Origin: Angelakisella sp.
GTDB taxonomy: Bacteria > Bacillota > Clostridia > Oscillospirales > Ruminococcaceae
Reading direction: 5' to 3'
DNA: 20,769 nucleotides
Assembly: GCA_022795575.1 (NCBI GenBank)
Contig: JAAWGY010000012.1
Coordinates: forward strand, 1 to 20,769
Below the pieces are notes generated by a model, which was not told the origin of the DNA, ran no database searches, and saw nothing but the letters and a program-made list of their open reading frames with translations. Each line of letters begins with the position of its first letter. Within the stretch, counting starts at the first letter, position 1. The translations under genes were made by a program, and so were the position numbers. Below are positions 1 through 6,278 of this stretch, piece after piece.

Positions 1-476
1 TTCTGCTTGGGTGACAGCCTCAATCTCAACGTGCGGTTGCTCGATGCTTGGTTGGGCGGCTGGCCCTGCTGGGGGACAGGCTCCAGCGGCCTTGCGGGGT
101 TGCCGGTGCGCCCGCTCCCTCCTTCCGGTTGGCCTGATAAGGTGCCTCCGGCGGATCTAATTCCCTGCGGGGGGATTTTCCCTCCCTTCGGTCGGGTGGG
201 GCCTCCGGCGGATTTTGATTCCCTGCGGGGGGAAGTGGGGGTTTTGTTTGTTGTTCTGTTGCTTCGTTTTGTTGTGGGGGCAGGGTGGTGGTTTTTTGTG
301 GTCTTTCTTGGGCTGTGCGTAACTGAAGATGTATATTCCTTGACCGCCTCCCTGGCGGGGGGAGTGGGGGGATGGGCTTGCTGATTTGTGGCTTTGTTTG
401 GCTGTGGGGTGGGCTTTTTTTGCCCACCATCCTAACGCCTTGCTGTTCTCCATTCCGGTCTCGCTGTAACAACCGC
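1..476. other. Gene-free, low-complexity left edge
   Basis: I see no credible gene here. Open frames exist on both strands, but their translations are low-complexity (Pro/Gln/Arg-rich or Gly/Val/Trp-rich) with no family signature. The plus strand is strongly G+T-biased around 235-320. The stretch contains short diverged repeats (listed separately) and a small hairpin GGTGGGC (408-414)/GCCCACC (422-428) whose loop is seven T on the plus strand. That hairpin has no U-tract after the stem on either strand, so it is not a typical terminator. The region lies just downstream of the minus-strand glpP gene and may include its 3' end. Confidence 0.6.
144..234. repeat. Two diverged direct-repeat units, about 57 bp apart
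   Basis: GCCTCCGGCGGAT occurs at 144-156 and at 201-213. Each copy is followed, after a few variable bases, by ATTCCCTGCGGGGGGA. A third, more degenerate piece (CTCCCTGGCGGGGGGA) lies near 346-361. Each unit contains two small palindromic cores, CCTCCGGCGG-like and CCCTGCGGGG-like. They look like remnants of a dispersed intergenic repeat rather than coding sequence; whether the same unit recurs elsewhere in the genome cannot be seen from this window. Confidence 0.5.
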
Positions 477-1040
477 TTACAGCGTCCAAACATCCTGGTT
501 TGTCGAGGAAACCGCGGCGGCGCCGTTCTGGAGGGCCAGCAGGATGTCCTCCTTGTCGCTGATGAGCCCGCCTGCGATGATGGGCAGGCGACAGGTGGCG
601 GTGATTTTTCGGATGATCTTGGGCATGGTGGCGGGGAGGATCTCGATGGCGTCCGCGACCTTCATTTCGGCGTACTTCTGGAAGTTGGCCAGGGCCAGGG
701 AATCCAGCAGGAAAAAACGCTGCACCGCCAAAAGGCCCTGCTCCTTGGCCGCCTTGACAATGGCGGGCTTGATGCTGATGACGCCGTCGGCGCTGGTGTT
801 TTGGTGCAGGAAGGAGACGGCGATGTCCTTGCTGGACAGGCCGTCGATGAGGTCGATATGTACCATGGCCAGCTTGCCGGAGGATTTGATCCGGTCCACA
901 AGCGCGCCGACGCTACAGACGTTGCCGTAAAGAAGGAAGATGATGCGGCAATCGGTGAGGAGGGCTTTTTCGAGGCCGCCGTCGTCCTTGACGGCAGCGA
1001 TGATGGGGTTTTCGGTGAGGATGGCGGACAGGCTTTCCAT
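477..1040 (-). CDS. glpP: Glycerol uptake operon antiterminator GlpP
   Basis: 187-residue protein of the GlpP family, RNA-binding regulators that, with glycerol-3-phosphate, prevent early termination of glycerol-catabolism mRNAs. It has the family's TIM-barrel-like pattern: NPIIAAVKD near the start (11-19), MVHIDLIDGLSSKD (59-72), DGVISIKP (85-92), EILPATMPK (133-141) and the closing PIIAGGLISDKEDI (153-166). The frame is open further upstream to 1220, but that extension is low-complexity and passes through the promoter. I chose the ATG at 1040 because AAAAGGAG lies a normal distance before it and the resulting length fits the family. No glpF, glpK or glpD lies nearby, so it is a stand-alone gene acting in trans. 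A sigma-A promoter about 90-120 bases upstream drives it. Confidence 0.9.
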   Translation of the reverse strand: MESLSAILTENPIIAAVKDDGGLEKALLTDCRIIFLLYGNVCSVGALVDRIKSSGKLAMVHIDLIDGLSSKDIAVSFLHQNTSADGVISIKPAIVKAAKEQGLLAVQRFFLLDSLALANFQKYAEMKVADAIEILPATMPKIIRKITATCRLPIIAGGLISDKEDILLALQNGAAAVSSTNQDVWTL

Positions 1041-1130
1041 GGTGATCGGCTCCTTTTCCCCGCGGCATGGCGGAGGTTCAAGCGCTGTACCAATTGCCGG
1101 GGTGCGCAGATCAGTACGGCTTTTTAGGAT

Positions 1131-1159
1131 ATTATAGCACCGGACAGGGGCGCTTTCAA
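1131..1159 (-). promoter_or_regulatory. Sigma-A promoter of glpP
   Basis: Read on the minus strand, TTGAAA (1154-1159) and TATAAT (1131-1136) are separated by exactly 17 bp. Transcription would start near 1124, giving a leader of about 80 nt before the glpP ATG. A small GC hairpin (GAGCC/GGCTC, 1160-1175) abuts the -35 box; it might end the upstream CPBP transcript or be chance. Confidence 0.7.
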
Positions 1160-1239
1160 GAGCCGGGGGCGGCTCCCGCTTCGCGCTGCCGGGCGTTTTC
1201 CCCGGCCTTGCCTGCATCATCCGGCTAAAAATGCCGCTC

Positions 1240-1911
1240 CTAAATATGGAGGTACCATATGGTCATAATCGCAAAATCCGCAAACATATGAACCACCCAG
1301 GAATTGTAAAGGCTCCCGCTTTTGTCATCCACATAGTCAAAGATCAGCCCGCCAATGGCCAAGCCGGCTACCGCTAATACCAGCAGCAGCGGCGGAAAGG
1401 AGGCCCCAAGCATGGCGATGTGGTAAACCGCAAACATCACGGAGCTAAACCCATAGGCGGTCTTTTTGGCCGTGTATCTGGATAGCTGGAGGAAGGAAAC
1501 AAACCGGAATAGAAACTCCTCCAAAAACGAATTGCAGAAGGAAATGTAGAGGGCTACCCAAATAAAGCTGCCGCTGTCCACCCTTTGGTCTGCCGAAAGG
1601 GACTGCACCAGCCGGGCATAATCGAAGACGCCTGTCGTCAGGGCGTATGCCGCCATGATAACCCCATAGATCAGCAGGCCCAGCAGCAGCCGCTTTGCAA
1701 TGCCCCGCCTGTCTAATCCAAAGGCGCCTTCCGGTGGCTTTATGCCGGCTGCTTTTGCAGTGACTAACGGAAGCACAAAGAAGACAAGCACCTTGATTGC
1801 CGACTTCACCATGTACGCCGGTTCGATTGCGACCTCAACGTACGCCATCACGGCGCAGCATATGGCAACGAACCCCATCATACCATAGGCCCTTCGCTGG
1901 TTCTGCCCCAT
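1240..1911 (-). CDS. CPBP-family intramembrane glutamic endopeptidase
   Basis: 223-residue polytopic membrane protein with the motifs of the CPBP (CAAX protease and bacteriocin-processing) family, also called ABI or Rce1-like. Motif 1 is EEFLFR (E131, E132, R136), motif 2 is F160-xxx-H164, and motif 3 is the VVHMFADFA stretch with H208 and D212. Hydrophobic segments lie around 11-28, 39-51, 73-92, 117-130, 155-168, 174-191 and 203-220. The catalytic Glu and His residues are all present, so it is probably an active protease. Substrate is unknown; relatives process prenylated proteins, peptide pheromones or bacteriocins, or give bacteriocin immunity, but no such peptide gene is obvious here. 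ATG at 1911 is preceded by AGGAGG and a good promoter. Confidence 0.85.
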   Translation of the reverse strand: MGQNQRRAYGMMGFVAICCAVMAYVEVAIEPAYMVKSAIKVLVFFVLPLVTAKAAGIKPPEGAFGLDRRGIAKRLLLGLLIYGVIMAAYALTTGVFDYARLVQSLSADQRVDSGSFIWVALYISFCNSFLEEFLFRFVSFLQLSRYTAKKTAYGFSSVMFAVYHIAMLGASFPPLLLVLAVAGLAIGGLIFDYVDDKSGSLYNSWVVHMFADFAIMTIWYLHI

Positions 1912-1945
1912 CCTTTCCTGCCTCCTAACATCATCAGCTGCTCTA

Positions 1946-1975
1946 ATTATATCATGGATGCAGATACCCGTTCAA
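1946..1975 (-). promoter_or_regulatory. Sigma-A promoter of the CPBP protease gene
   Basis: On the minus strand, TTGAAC (1970-1975) and TATAAT (1946-1951) are 18 bp apart, followed about 35 nt later by the AGGAGG and ATG of the CPBP gene. The -10 is perfect and the -35 matches four of six consensus bases. Confidence 0.6.
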
Positions 1976-2085
1976 CGTTGTTTTGTAAGGCAGGGGGGCT
2001 GGCGGCACTGAGCTTGCGCTTTGGCAGGGCTCTGTTTGGCACGCCGGAGGACTTTGCGCAGGTGCTGAAAAAATTTTCCTCTTAG
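1954..2085 (+). other. Possible small ORF or gene remnant (43 codons)
   Basis: ATG at 1954 opens a 43-residue frame ending at TAG 2083-2085. The later part reads like ordinary protein with codon use similar to neighbouring genes (for example FGRALFGTPEDFAQVLKKF), which suggests a genuine C-terminal remnant. There is no Shine-Dalgarno sequence before the ATG, and the frame overlaps the CPBP promoter, so translation as a small gene is doubtful. I do not recognise the family. It lies just upstream of the tRNA-Ser promoter, where a decayed gene would be tolerated. Confidence 0.2.
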
Positions 2086-2088
2086 GGG

Positions 2089-2117
2089 TTGCAATTCGCA
2101 GAAAAATGGGATATAAT
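2089..2117 (+). promoter_or_regulatory. Sigma-A promoter of tRNA-Ser
   Basis: TTGCAA (2089-2094) and TATAAT (2112-2117) are spaced 17 bp apart. The expected start near 2124 gives a leader of about 40 nt before the mature tRNA. The HAD hydrolase gene downstream may share this promoter by read-through, since I see no separate promoter for it. Confidence 0.75.
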
Positions 2118-2165
2118 AAAATACCGTCAGGCCGGGATACCGCCGCCTGATGTTTGGACAAAGCT

Positions 2166-2257
2166 GGAGAGATGGCTGAGCTGGTCTAAGGCGCACGACT
2201 GGAAATCGTGTAACGGCTAATACCCGTTCAAGGGTTCGAATCCCTTTCTCTCCGCCA
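2166..2257 (+). tRNA. tRNA-Ser (anticodon GGA)
   Basis: Complete class II tRNA of 92 nt with encoded CCA. The acceptor stem GGAGAGA (2166-2172) pairs with TCTCTCC (2247-2253), followed by discriminator G and CCA (2255-2257). The anticodon stem is CACGA/TCGTG with loop CTGGAAA, giving anticodon GGA at 2201-2203 for UCC/UCU codons. A long variable arm (AACGG/CCGTT) is typical of tRNA-Ser. The T arm is AAGGG-TTCGAAT-CCCTT. No interruption is visible, and I saw no second copy of its 3' end nearby to suggest an integrated element. Confidence 0.96.
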
Positions 2258-2288
2258 ACGGGGTTGCCCCCGCGGGCAGTCCCTACCC

Positions 2289-2311
2289 GGCCCCCTGCTT
2301 TGCAGGGGGCC
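2289..2311 (+). terminator. Hairpin downstream of tRNA-Ser
   Basis: Perfect 10-bp stem GGCCCCCTGC/GCAGGGGGCC with a TTT loop, about 30 nt after the tRNA. It is followed by TTACCTTTT rather than a clean U-run, so termination may be partial and allow read-through into the HAD gene 70 nt downstream. Confidence 0.55.
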
Positions 2312-2382
2312 TTACCTTTTGTGTAGCGTCTAAAGGCAACGTCACACCCCCACAGCCCAAGAAAACGAGGTAAACGGACAAC

Positions 2383-3036
2383 ATGAAGCCTGTCATACTT
2401 TTCGACCTGGACGGCACTTTGCTGGATTCCCTCTCGGATATTGCCCAGTGCGGCAACCGCGCCCTGGCCCTCTCGGGCCTGCCTGCCCATACCCAGGAGG
2501 AGTACCGGGGCTATATCGGCAACGGCGCACGCAAGCTGGTGGAGCGGATGCTCTCCCCGGCGGACCTCCCGCAGCACCTGGAACAGGTGTACCAAGACTA
2601 TATGCGGATCTATGGCGAGCTCTGCGCCAAGGGCTGCAAGCCCTTCCCCGGGGTTTTGGAGATGCTCCGGGCCCTGCGGCAGGCCGGAGCGGCCACGGCG
2701 GTGATCTCCAACAAGCCCGATGTCCAGACACGGCTGGTCTGGCAGAGCACCTTTGGGGAGGCGCTGGACCTGGCCCAGGGGCAGCTGGAGGGGATCCCCA
2801 CCAAGCCGGATCCCGCCGGCCCCCGGGAGGTCCTACGCCGCCTGGACGGGGTCTGCGCTGCCTATGTGGGGGATTCCGAGGTGGATATGGCCACCGGCAA
2901 GGGCTGCGGCTTTTACACCGTGGGCGTCACCTGGGGGATGAAGCCCCCGGAGCTGCTGCGCCAGACCGGGGCCGACTGCCTCTGCGATACCATGGAGGAG
3001 CTGACTCAGCTGCTTTTACGGCGGCTGAAGGCGTAA
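2383..3036 (+). CDS. gph: HAD-family hydrolase, phosphoglycolate-phosphatase-like
   Basis: 217-residue soluble HAD phosphatase with a helical cap (subclass I). Motif I is DLDGT with nucleophile D8 and acid D10, motif II is S109 in VISNKPD, motif III is K141 in TKPDP, and motif IV is GDSEVDM with D164 and D168. The full catalytic set is present. The length and the sequence around DLDGTLLDSL resemble Gph/PgpP-like enzymes, which hydrolyse 2-phosphoglycolate or related small phosphoesters; pyrophosphatase PpaX and other sugar-phosphatase relatives cannot be excluded by sequence alone. A modest ribosome-binding site (GAGGTAA) precedes the ATG. The gene lies just after tRNA-Ser and ends at an intrinsic terminator. 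Confidence 0.85.
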   Translation: MKPVILFDLDGTLLDSLSDIAQCGNRALALSGLPAHTQEEYRGYIGNGARKLVERMLSPADLPQHLEQVYQDYMRIYGELCAKGCKPFPGVLEMLRALRQAGAATAVISNKPDVQTRLVWQSTFGEALDLAQGQLEGIPTKPDPAGPREVLRRLDGVCAAYVGDSEVDMATGKGCGFYTVGVTWGMKPPELLRQTGADCLCDTMEELTQLLLRRLKA

Positions 3037-3043
3037 ACCAAAG

Positions 3044-3073
3044 CCCCTGACGGAATGCCCGTCAGGGGTTTTT
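3044..3073 (+). terminator. Rho-independent terminator of the HAD gene
   Basis: Perfect 10-bp stem CCCCTGACGG (3044-3053)/CCGTCAGGGG (3059-3068) with a 5-nt loop, followed directly by TTTTT (3069-3073), 7 nt after the stop codon. It separates the HAD gene from the convergent flavoprotein gene. Confidence 0.92.
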
Positions 3074-3091
3074 CTGTTGGTGGCGGCGGGC

Positions 3092-4321
3092 TTACCGCCC
3101 CGCCCCCATGGCGGCGGCGTACCCTGTGGCAAAGGCGATCTGTAGGTTGAAGCCCCCGGTCCGGGCGTCCACGTCCAGCACCTCGCCGGCCAGGAAGAGG
3201 TTCCGCACCACCTTGGAGGCCATGGTTTTGGGGTCTACCTCCGTTACCTTCACCCCGCCGGCCGTCACCACCGCCTCCTCCACCGGCCCCAGCCCCACCG
3301 GCGTCAGGGCAAAGCACTTGACCACCCCGCCGATCCGCCCCCGGTCCTCCCGCGTCACCTCCCGGATCTTGCGGTTGGGGGGCACCTCCGCCGCCCTCAG
3401 CGCCGGCAGGATAAAGGCCCGGGGCAGCAGCTCCCCCAGGACGTTGCCGATGTCCCGGTTGGGGGAGGCCCCAAAATCCCGCAGCAGCCGGGCGTCCAGC
3501 TGCCCGGAATCCAGCCCCGGCTTCATATCGATGGTTAACCGGTAGGCCCCCGGCTCCTTCCGCATCAGGGCGCTGGCGGAAAGGACCAGCGGCCCCGATA
3601 CCCCCTGGTGGGTAAACAGCATCTCCCCCAGCTCCCGGAAAAGGGGCTTCTTTTTCCCCTCCTCCCAAAGGGTGAGGGTGACGTTGCGCAGGGAAAGCCC
3701 CGCCATCTCCCCGCAGCAGCCCTCGGCGCAGTGGACCGGCACCAGACTGCCCCGGGGCGGGATGATGGTGTGCCCCACGGCGGCGGCCAGGGCAAAGCCG
3801 CTGCCGTCGCTGCCGGTGCCGGGGTAGCTCATCCCCCCTGCCGCCAGCACCACCTGGCGGCCCCGGTGCTCCCTTCCCTCCCGGTCCCGGATTCCCGCGG
3901 CAGCCCCGTCCTCCACCAAAATCTCCGCCGCCTTGGCCTGGATGATCTCCGCCCCCGCCTCCCGGGCAAAGCGGACCAGGGCGTCGGCGATCTCCCGGGC
4001 GCTGTCCGATACCGGGAAGACCCTGCCCCCCCGCTCGGTCTTCAGCGGCACCCCCAGCCCCTCAAAGAGGGCCATGGTTTTGGCGGGGGGAAAGGCGGTC
4101 ATCGCGCTGTAAAGAAACCGGGGATTGCCGCAGACGTTTTTCAGCACCTCCTCCGGCGGGCAGTTGTTGGTGACGTTGCACCGCCCTTTGCCGGTGACAA
4201 GGATCTTGCGGGCGGGGCGCTCCCGGCCCTCCGCCACCAGCACCGAAAGCCCCCGTTTTGCTGCAAAGCCGGCGCAGCAGAGCCCGGCGGCGCCGCCGCC
4301 GATGATGATGAGATCGTACAT
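3092..4321 (-). CDS. HI0933/BaiN-family FAD-dependent oxidoreductase
   Basis: 409-residue flavoprotein. An N-terminal Rossmann FAD-binding motif IIGGGAAGL (6-14) is followed by the family signature KILVTGKGRCNVTN (39-52), and the C-terminus carries the second FAD contact, LFLAGEVLDVDARTGGFNLQ. The architecture is that of the HI0933/YhiN family (TIGR00275-like). These are often annotated 'aminoacetone oxidase family' or BaiN; the physiological substrate of most members is unknown, and only some have been linked to bile-acid reduction. ATG 4321 has GGGAGGG upstream. It is convergent with the HAD gene and lies 119 nt after the small unknown gene on the same strand. I am sure of the family and unsure of the substrate. 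Confidence 0.9.
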   Translation of the reverse strand: MYDLIIIGGGAAGLCCAGFAAKRGLSVLVAEGRERPARKILVTGKGRCNVTNNCPPEEVLKNVCGNPRFLYSAMTAFPPAKTMALFEGLGVPLKTERGGRVFPVSDSAREIADALVRFAREAGAEIIQAKAAEILVEDGAAAGIRDREGREHRGRQVVLAAGGMSYPGTGSDGSGFALAAAVGHTIIPPRGSLVPVHCAEGCCGEMAGLSLRNVTLTLWEEGKKKPLFRELGEMLFTHQGVSGPLVLSASALMRKEPGAYRLTIDMKPGLDSGQLDARLLRDFGASPNRDIGNVLGELLPRAFILPALRAAEVPPNRKIREVTREDRGRIGGVVKCFALTPVGLGPVEEAVVTAGGVKVTEVDPKTMASKVVRNLFLAGEVLDVDARTGGFNLQIAFATGYAAAMGAGR

Positions 4322-4440
4322 TACAGGCCCTCCCTGTCTTGCTTACCGTTTTGTTGGTCCCACTTCTCTTTCGTGTGGATAAACGACTATAAAATCTCCC
4401 TTTTGTCAAAACGAATCCATGGGCAATTACCCATTTGTCG
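4322..4440 (-). other. Short spacer with a weak hairpin and a TTGACA box
   Basis: On the minus strand a small hairpin ATGGG/CCCAT (4419-4434) follows the stop of the upstream small gene and could weakly terminate it. A perfect TTGACA follows, with TATAGT 12 bp downstream, which is too close for a standard promoter. The flavoprotein may therefore have a non-canonical promoter here or depend on read-through. Confidence 0.3.
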
Positions 4441-4755
4441 TCACTCGGCACCTTTCAAATAATTACACACGATGTCGTGCAATTCGATATATGGATCATC
4501 TTTCAGACGATCCCCTGATTTTTCACAAGTCACCGTTAGCCTTCCCATCTTTTGATTCCGGTAGCCGTCAATCATCTCCATAATCCCTATGATAACCTGG
4601 GAAGTAATCTCATAATACCTGCCCCTGATTCCTTCATCATCACCCTGCGCCAATGCTGTTTGGACGCAGCTTTCTTGAATATCAGCAAGTGTTTCTAAAA
4701 ATTCCTTTTGAAAGCCATTCAACCTATCCACCATCATTGACCTGCCAATCCCCAT
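4441..4755 (-). CDS. Small hypothetical protein, family not recognised
   Basis: 104-residue predicted soluble protein, mostly helical by appearance, with acidic and basic residues mixed (for example DRLNGFQKEFLETLADIQES) and ending in ELHDIVCNYLKGAE. I see no signal peptide, membrane segment or known catalytic motif. Base composition is clearly more AT-rich than the genes around it, suggesting a different origin. The start is uncertain: ATG 4755 has GGGG six bases before it, while ATGs at 4737 and 4734 (MMVDRL) follow a weaker GGCAGG. No promoter is obvious upstream, where the spacer is extremely GC-rich. It does not look like a flagellar gene. Function unknown. Confidence 0.6.
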   Translation of the reverse strand: MGIGRSMMVDRLNGFQKEFLETLADIQESCVQTALAQGDDEGIRGRYYEITSQVIIGIMEMIDGYRNQKMGRLTVTCEKSGDRLKDDPYIELHDIVCNYLKGAE

Positions 4756-5000
4756 TTGTTACCCCAACCAACACTCTCCGGGGCTTTGGGCAAGGGGCAA
4801 AACGGCAGGGCCCGCGCGCTCGGCACAGGCCCTGCCGTTGTTTTTCCGTCCTTGGGGTACTCTGCCCTCCCCTTGCCAAAGGCCGGCCCGGGGCTGCGCC
4901 CATGGGCGCGGCGGGCTCTTGGGCCTGGGGGCCCGGACCGGCCCGCCGCAGACCACACCCCGCGGTTTTTTCCCTTACATTTGCGCGGCGGGGACGCTGT
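4756..5000. other. GC-rich, highly self-complementary spacer after cheD
   Basis: No gene is supported. The spacer contains many inverted repeats: TACCCCAA (4760-4767)/TTGGGGTA (4852-4859); GGCAAGGGG (4789-4797)/CCCCTTGCC (4869-4877); the 12-bp stem at 4801-4839; the 14-nt palindrome GCGCCCATGGGCGC (4896-4909); GCGGCGGGC (4908-4916)/GCCCGCCGC (4941-4949); and GGCCGGCCCGGG (4881-4892) against CCCGGACCGGCC (4932-4943), 11 of 12. Several pairings exclude each other. It separates the chemotaxis/flagellar cluster from the unknown small gene. Confidence 0.6.
4801..4845. terminator. Strong bidirectional-looking terminator hairpin
   Basis: Perfect 12-bp stem AACGGCAGGGCC (4801-4812)/GGCCCTGCCGTT (4828-4839) with a 15-nt loop. 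On the plus strand it is followed by GTTTTT. On the minus strand the T-rich stretch is TTTT, partly within the stem, then GCCCC. Its position after cheD makes it the likely end of the minus-strand flagellar/chemotaxis transcript. Confidence 0.7.
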
Positions 5001-5492
5001 CTACCAGTCCCATTCGCCGCATTTGGCGGATTTTATATGCATGATGCCGTTTTCTGCATTAAAATACAAGGTCCGCCCGTAGTCCTTTCCCGTGTCCTCC
5101 GCTATAATGGGTATCGCCAACTTCGCCAATGCCTCTTTTACCGCGATTACGTTGCGCTGCCCGATGTTGGAAAGAGACGTGCCCGAAGCACCCCCCGTCG
5201 CGAACATCCGGGCCCCGCCTGCGATCTTTGCTGTCAGAAACCTTTTGTTTGCCCCCAGCGCCACTACCTTCTGCACTAAGATGGGTATGGCGGTATCGGC
5301 AAACCGATATGGCTGTACCGCCCCGTGGGTGGCGGTGCTCGCCGGCAGCATGATGTGGGAAAGCCCTGCGATCTTCTTTGTTTTGTCGTAAAGGCATATC
5401 CCAACACAAGAGCCCAGCGCGTAGGTCATCAGGATATCCGGAGAACGGGCAACATTCAGGTCGGAGATTCCAACCTTGATCGTCCCACTCAT
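5001..5492 (-). CDS. cheD: Chemoreceptor glutamine deamidase CheD
   Basis: 163-residue CheD. It deamidates glutamines in chemoreceptors and binds CheC, increasing CheC's CheY-P phosphatase activity. The catalytic triad is visible: C29 in YALGSCVGIC, H46 in GLSHIMLP and T23, with the same mutual spacing as the Cys-His-Thr triad of Thermotoga CheD. The AGGARMF and IGQRN stretches further in are also family-typical. The ATG overlaps the cheC stop codon (ATGA), so the two are translationally coupled, as expected for partners. This is the last gene of the minus-strand cluster and is followed by the strong hairpin. No chemoreceptor gene is in the window. Confidence 0.95.
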   Translation of the reverse strand: MSGTIKVGISDLNVARSPDILMTYALGSCVGICLYDKTKKIAGLSHIMLPASTATHGAVQPYRFADTAIPILVQKVVALGANKRFLTAKIAGGARMFATGGASGTSLSNIGQRNVIAVKEALAKLAIPIIAEDTGKDYGRTLYFNAENGIMHIKSAKCGEWDW

Positions 5493-6109
5493 AATTCTAT
5501 CCCCAGACTGCTCATAATTTTGTCAAGCGATTCAACATCGGGGATCAGCAGGATGTGGTTCGGCGCGTCAAGCTCCTTGCCGTGGAATTTGTCCTCGATG
5601 AAGATCATCTTGTCGCTGATGTTTGCGTAGTGGATGGCCGGCACGCTTAAAATCGCCCCCAGCATATCCACGCACAAGGACGGGACCGAAATGTTGATGG
5701 TAAAGCCTGTCAGGTCCGCGATGGCATTGACATAGGACGCCGCCATAATGTTGGCAACCTCCTGGAGCGCCGAATAGCTCATCTCGTCCACAGTCCCTCC
5801 AACGTCCGCCTCCCCAATCAGCGCACCCAGCAGGGTATTGGCAAAGTTCTGGTGGAGCAGGAACATAATCATCCCGTTGACATCCCCGTCCAGACAGAGA
5901 AGCAGACCGACGATCATCTGCTCCGGACCACCCAGCTCGTCCATTACCTGCTCGTAGTCCAGTATGCGGACTACCGGCACCGAAATGTCGATGGTATCCG
6001 CCAGCAGCATCGCCAGCGACGACGCCGCGTTGCCGGAGCCGATGTTGCCGATCTCCCGCAGGGCGTCGATGTGCATATCACTCAGTTCATCGTAGTTGCG
6101 TAACGCCAT
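5489..6109 (-). CDS. cheC: CheY-P phosphatase CheC
   Basis: 206-residue CheC, which dephosphorylates CheY-P and binds CheD in the Gram-positive adaptation system. Two copies of the CheC/FliY/CheX phosphatase helix are seen: REIGNIGSGNAA with E19 and N22, and LQEVANIMAASY with E117 and N120, each followed about 20 residues later by INISVP- or ISVP-type sequence. Both active-site Glu/Asn pairs are intact. The start is firm: AAGGAGGTGA lies eight bases before ATG 6109. A 169-nt spacer with a hairpin separates it from the upstream rod gene, so it could be in a sub-operon with cheD, although no convincing promoter was found there. Confidence 0.95.
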   Translation of the reverse strand: MALRNYDELSDMHIDALREIGNIGSGNAASSLAMLLADTIDISVPVVRILDYEQVMDELGGPEQMIVGLLLCLDGDVNGMIMFLLHQNFANTLLGALIGEADVGGTVDEMSYSALQEVANIMAASYVNAIADLTGFTINISVPSLCVDMLGAILSVPAIHYANISDKMIFIEDKFHGKELDAPNHILLIPDVESLDKIMSSLGIEL

Positions 6110-6198
6110 TGATTCACCTCCTTACCCACCTTTTTTGCGAGGACCTCCCCCCCACCCGTACCGGCAGGCGGAAGCCGTCCCCCCTCTGAAAACCAGCC

Positions 6199-6224
6199 CG
6201 GTCCCCGTCCCCCGCCGGGGACCG
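6199..6224 (-). other. GC hairpin in the rod gene-cheC spacer
   Basis: CGGTCCCC (6199-6206)/GGGGACCG (6217-6224) form an 8-bp stem in the 169-nt gap between flgG and cheC. There is no T-run after it on the minus strand, so it is more likely an mRNA-stability or processing element than a full terminator. The rest of the spacer is GC-rich with no gene. Confidence 0.4.
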
Positions 6225-6278
6225 CGCCGGTGGCCAAAGCAAGCTTTGCGGCTATACCATTCGCCAAGGCACGGCCTT

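Noticed and set aside
408..428. Hairpin with seven-T loop as a terminator of glpP
   Set aside because: The T-run lies in the loop on the plus strand and is A on the glpP strand; no U-run follows the stem.
26..493. Minus-strand open frame at the left edge
   Set aside because: Low-complexity Pro/Gln/Arg composition, no ribosome-binding site, no family motifs, and it overlaps the end of glpP.
1041..1220. N-terminal extension of glpP by 60 codons
   Set aside because: The extension is Pro/Arg-rich without homology to the family, crosses a clear promoter, and the internal ATG at 1040 has a good ribosome-binding site.
4387..4408. TTGACA/TATAGT pair as the flavoprotein promoter
   Set aside because: The boxes are only 12 bp apart, too close for a normal sigma-A promoter; kept only as a note in the spacer entry.
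6082..6267. Small ORF in the flgG-cheC spacer
   Set aside because: Gly/Pro-rich translation with no ribosome-binding site; it reads through the cheC Shine-Dalgarno and start in another frame.
6110..6278. Sigma-28 promoter upstream of cheC
   Set aside because: TAAA followed by GC-rich sequence is present, but no GCCGATAA-like element stands at the right distance.
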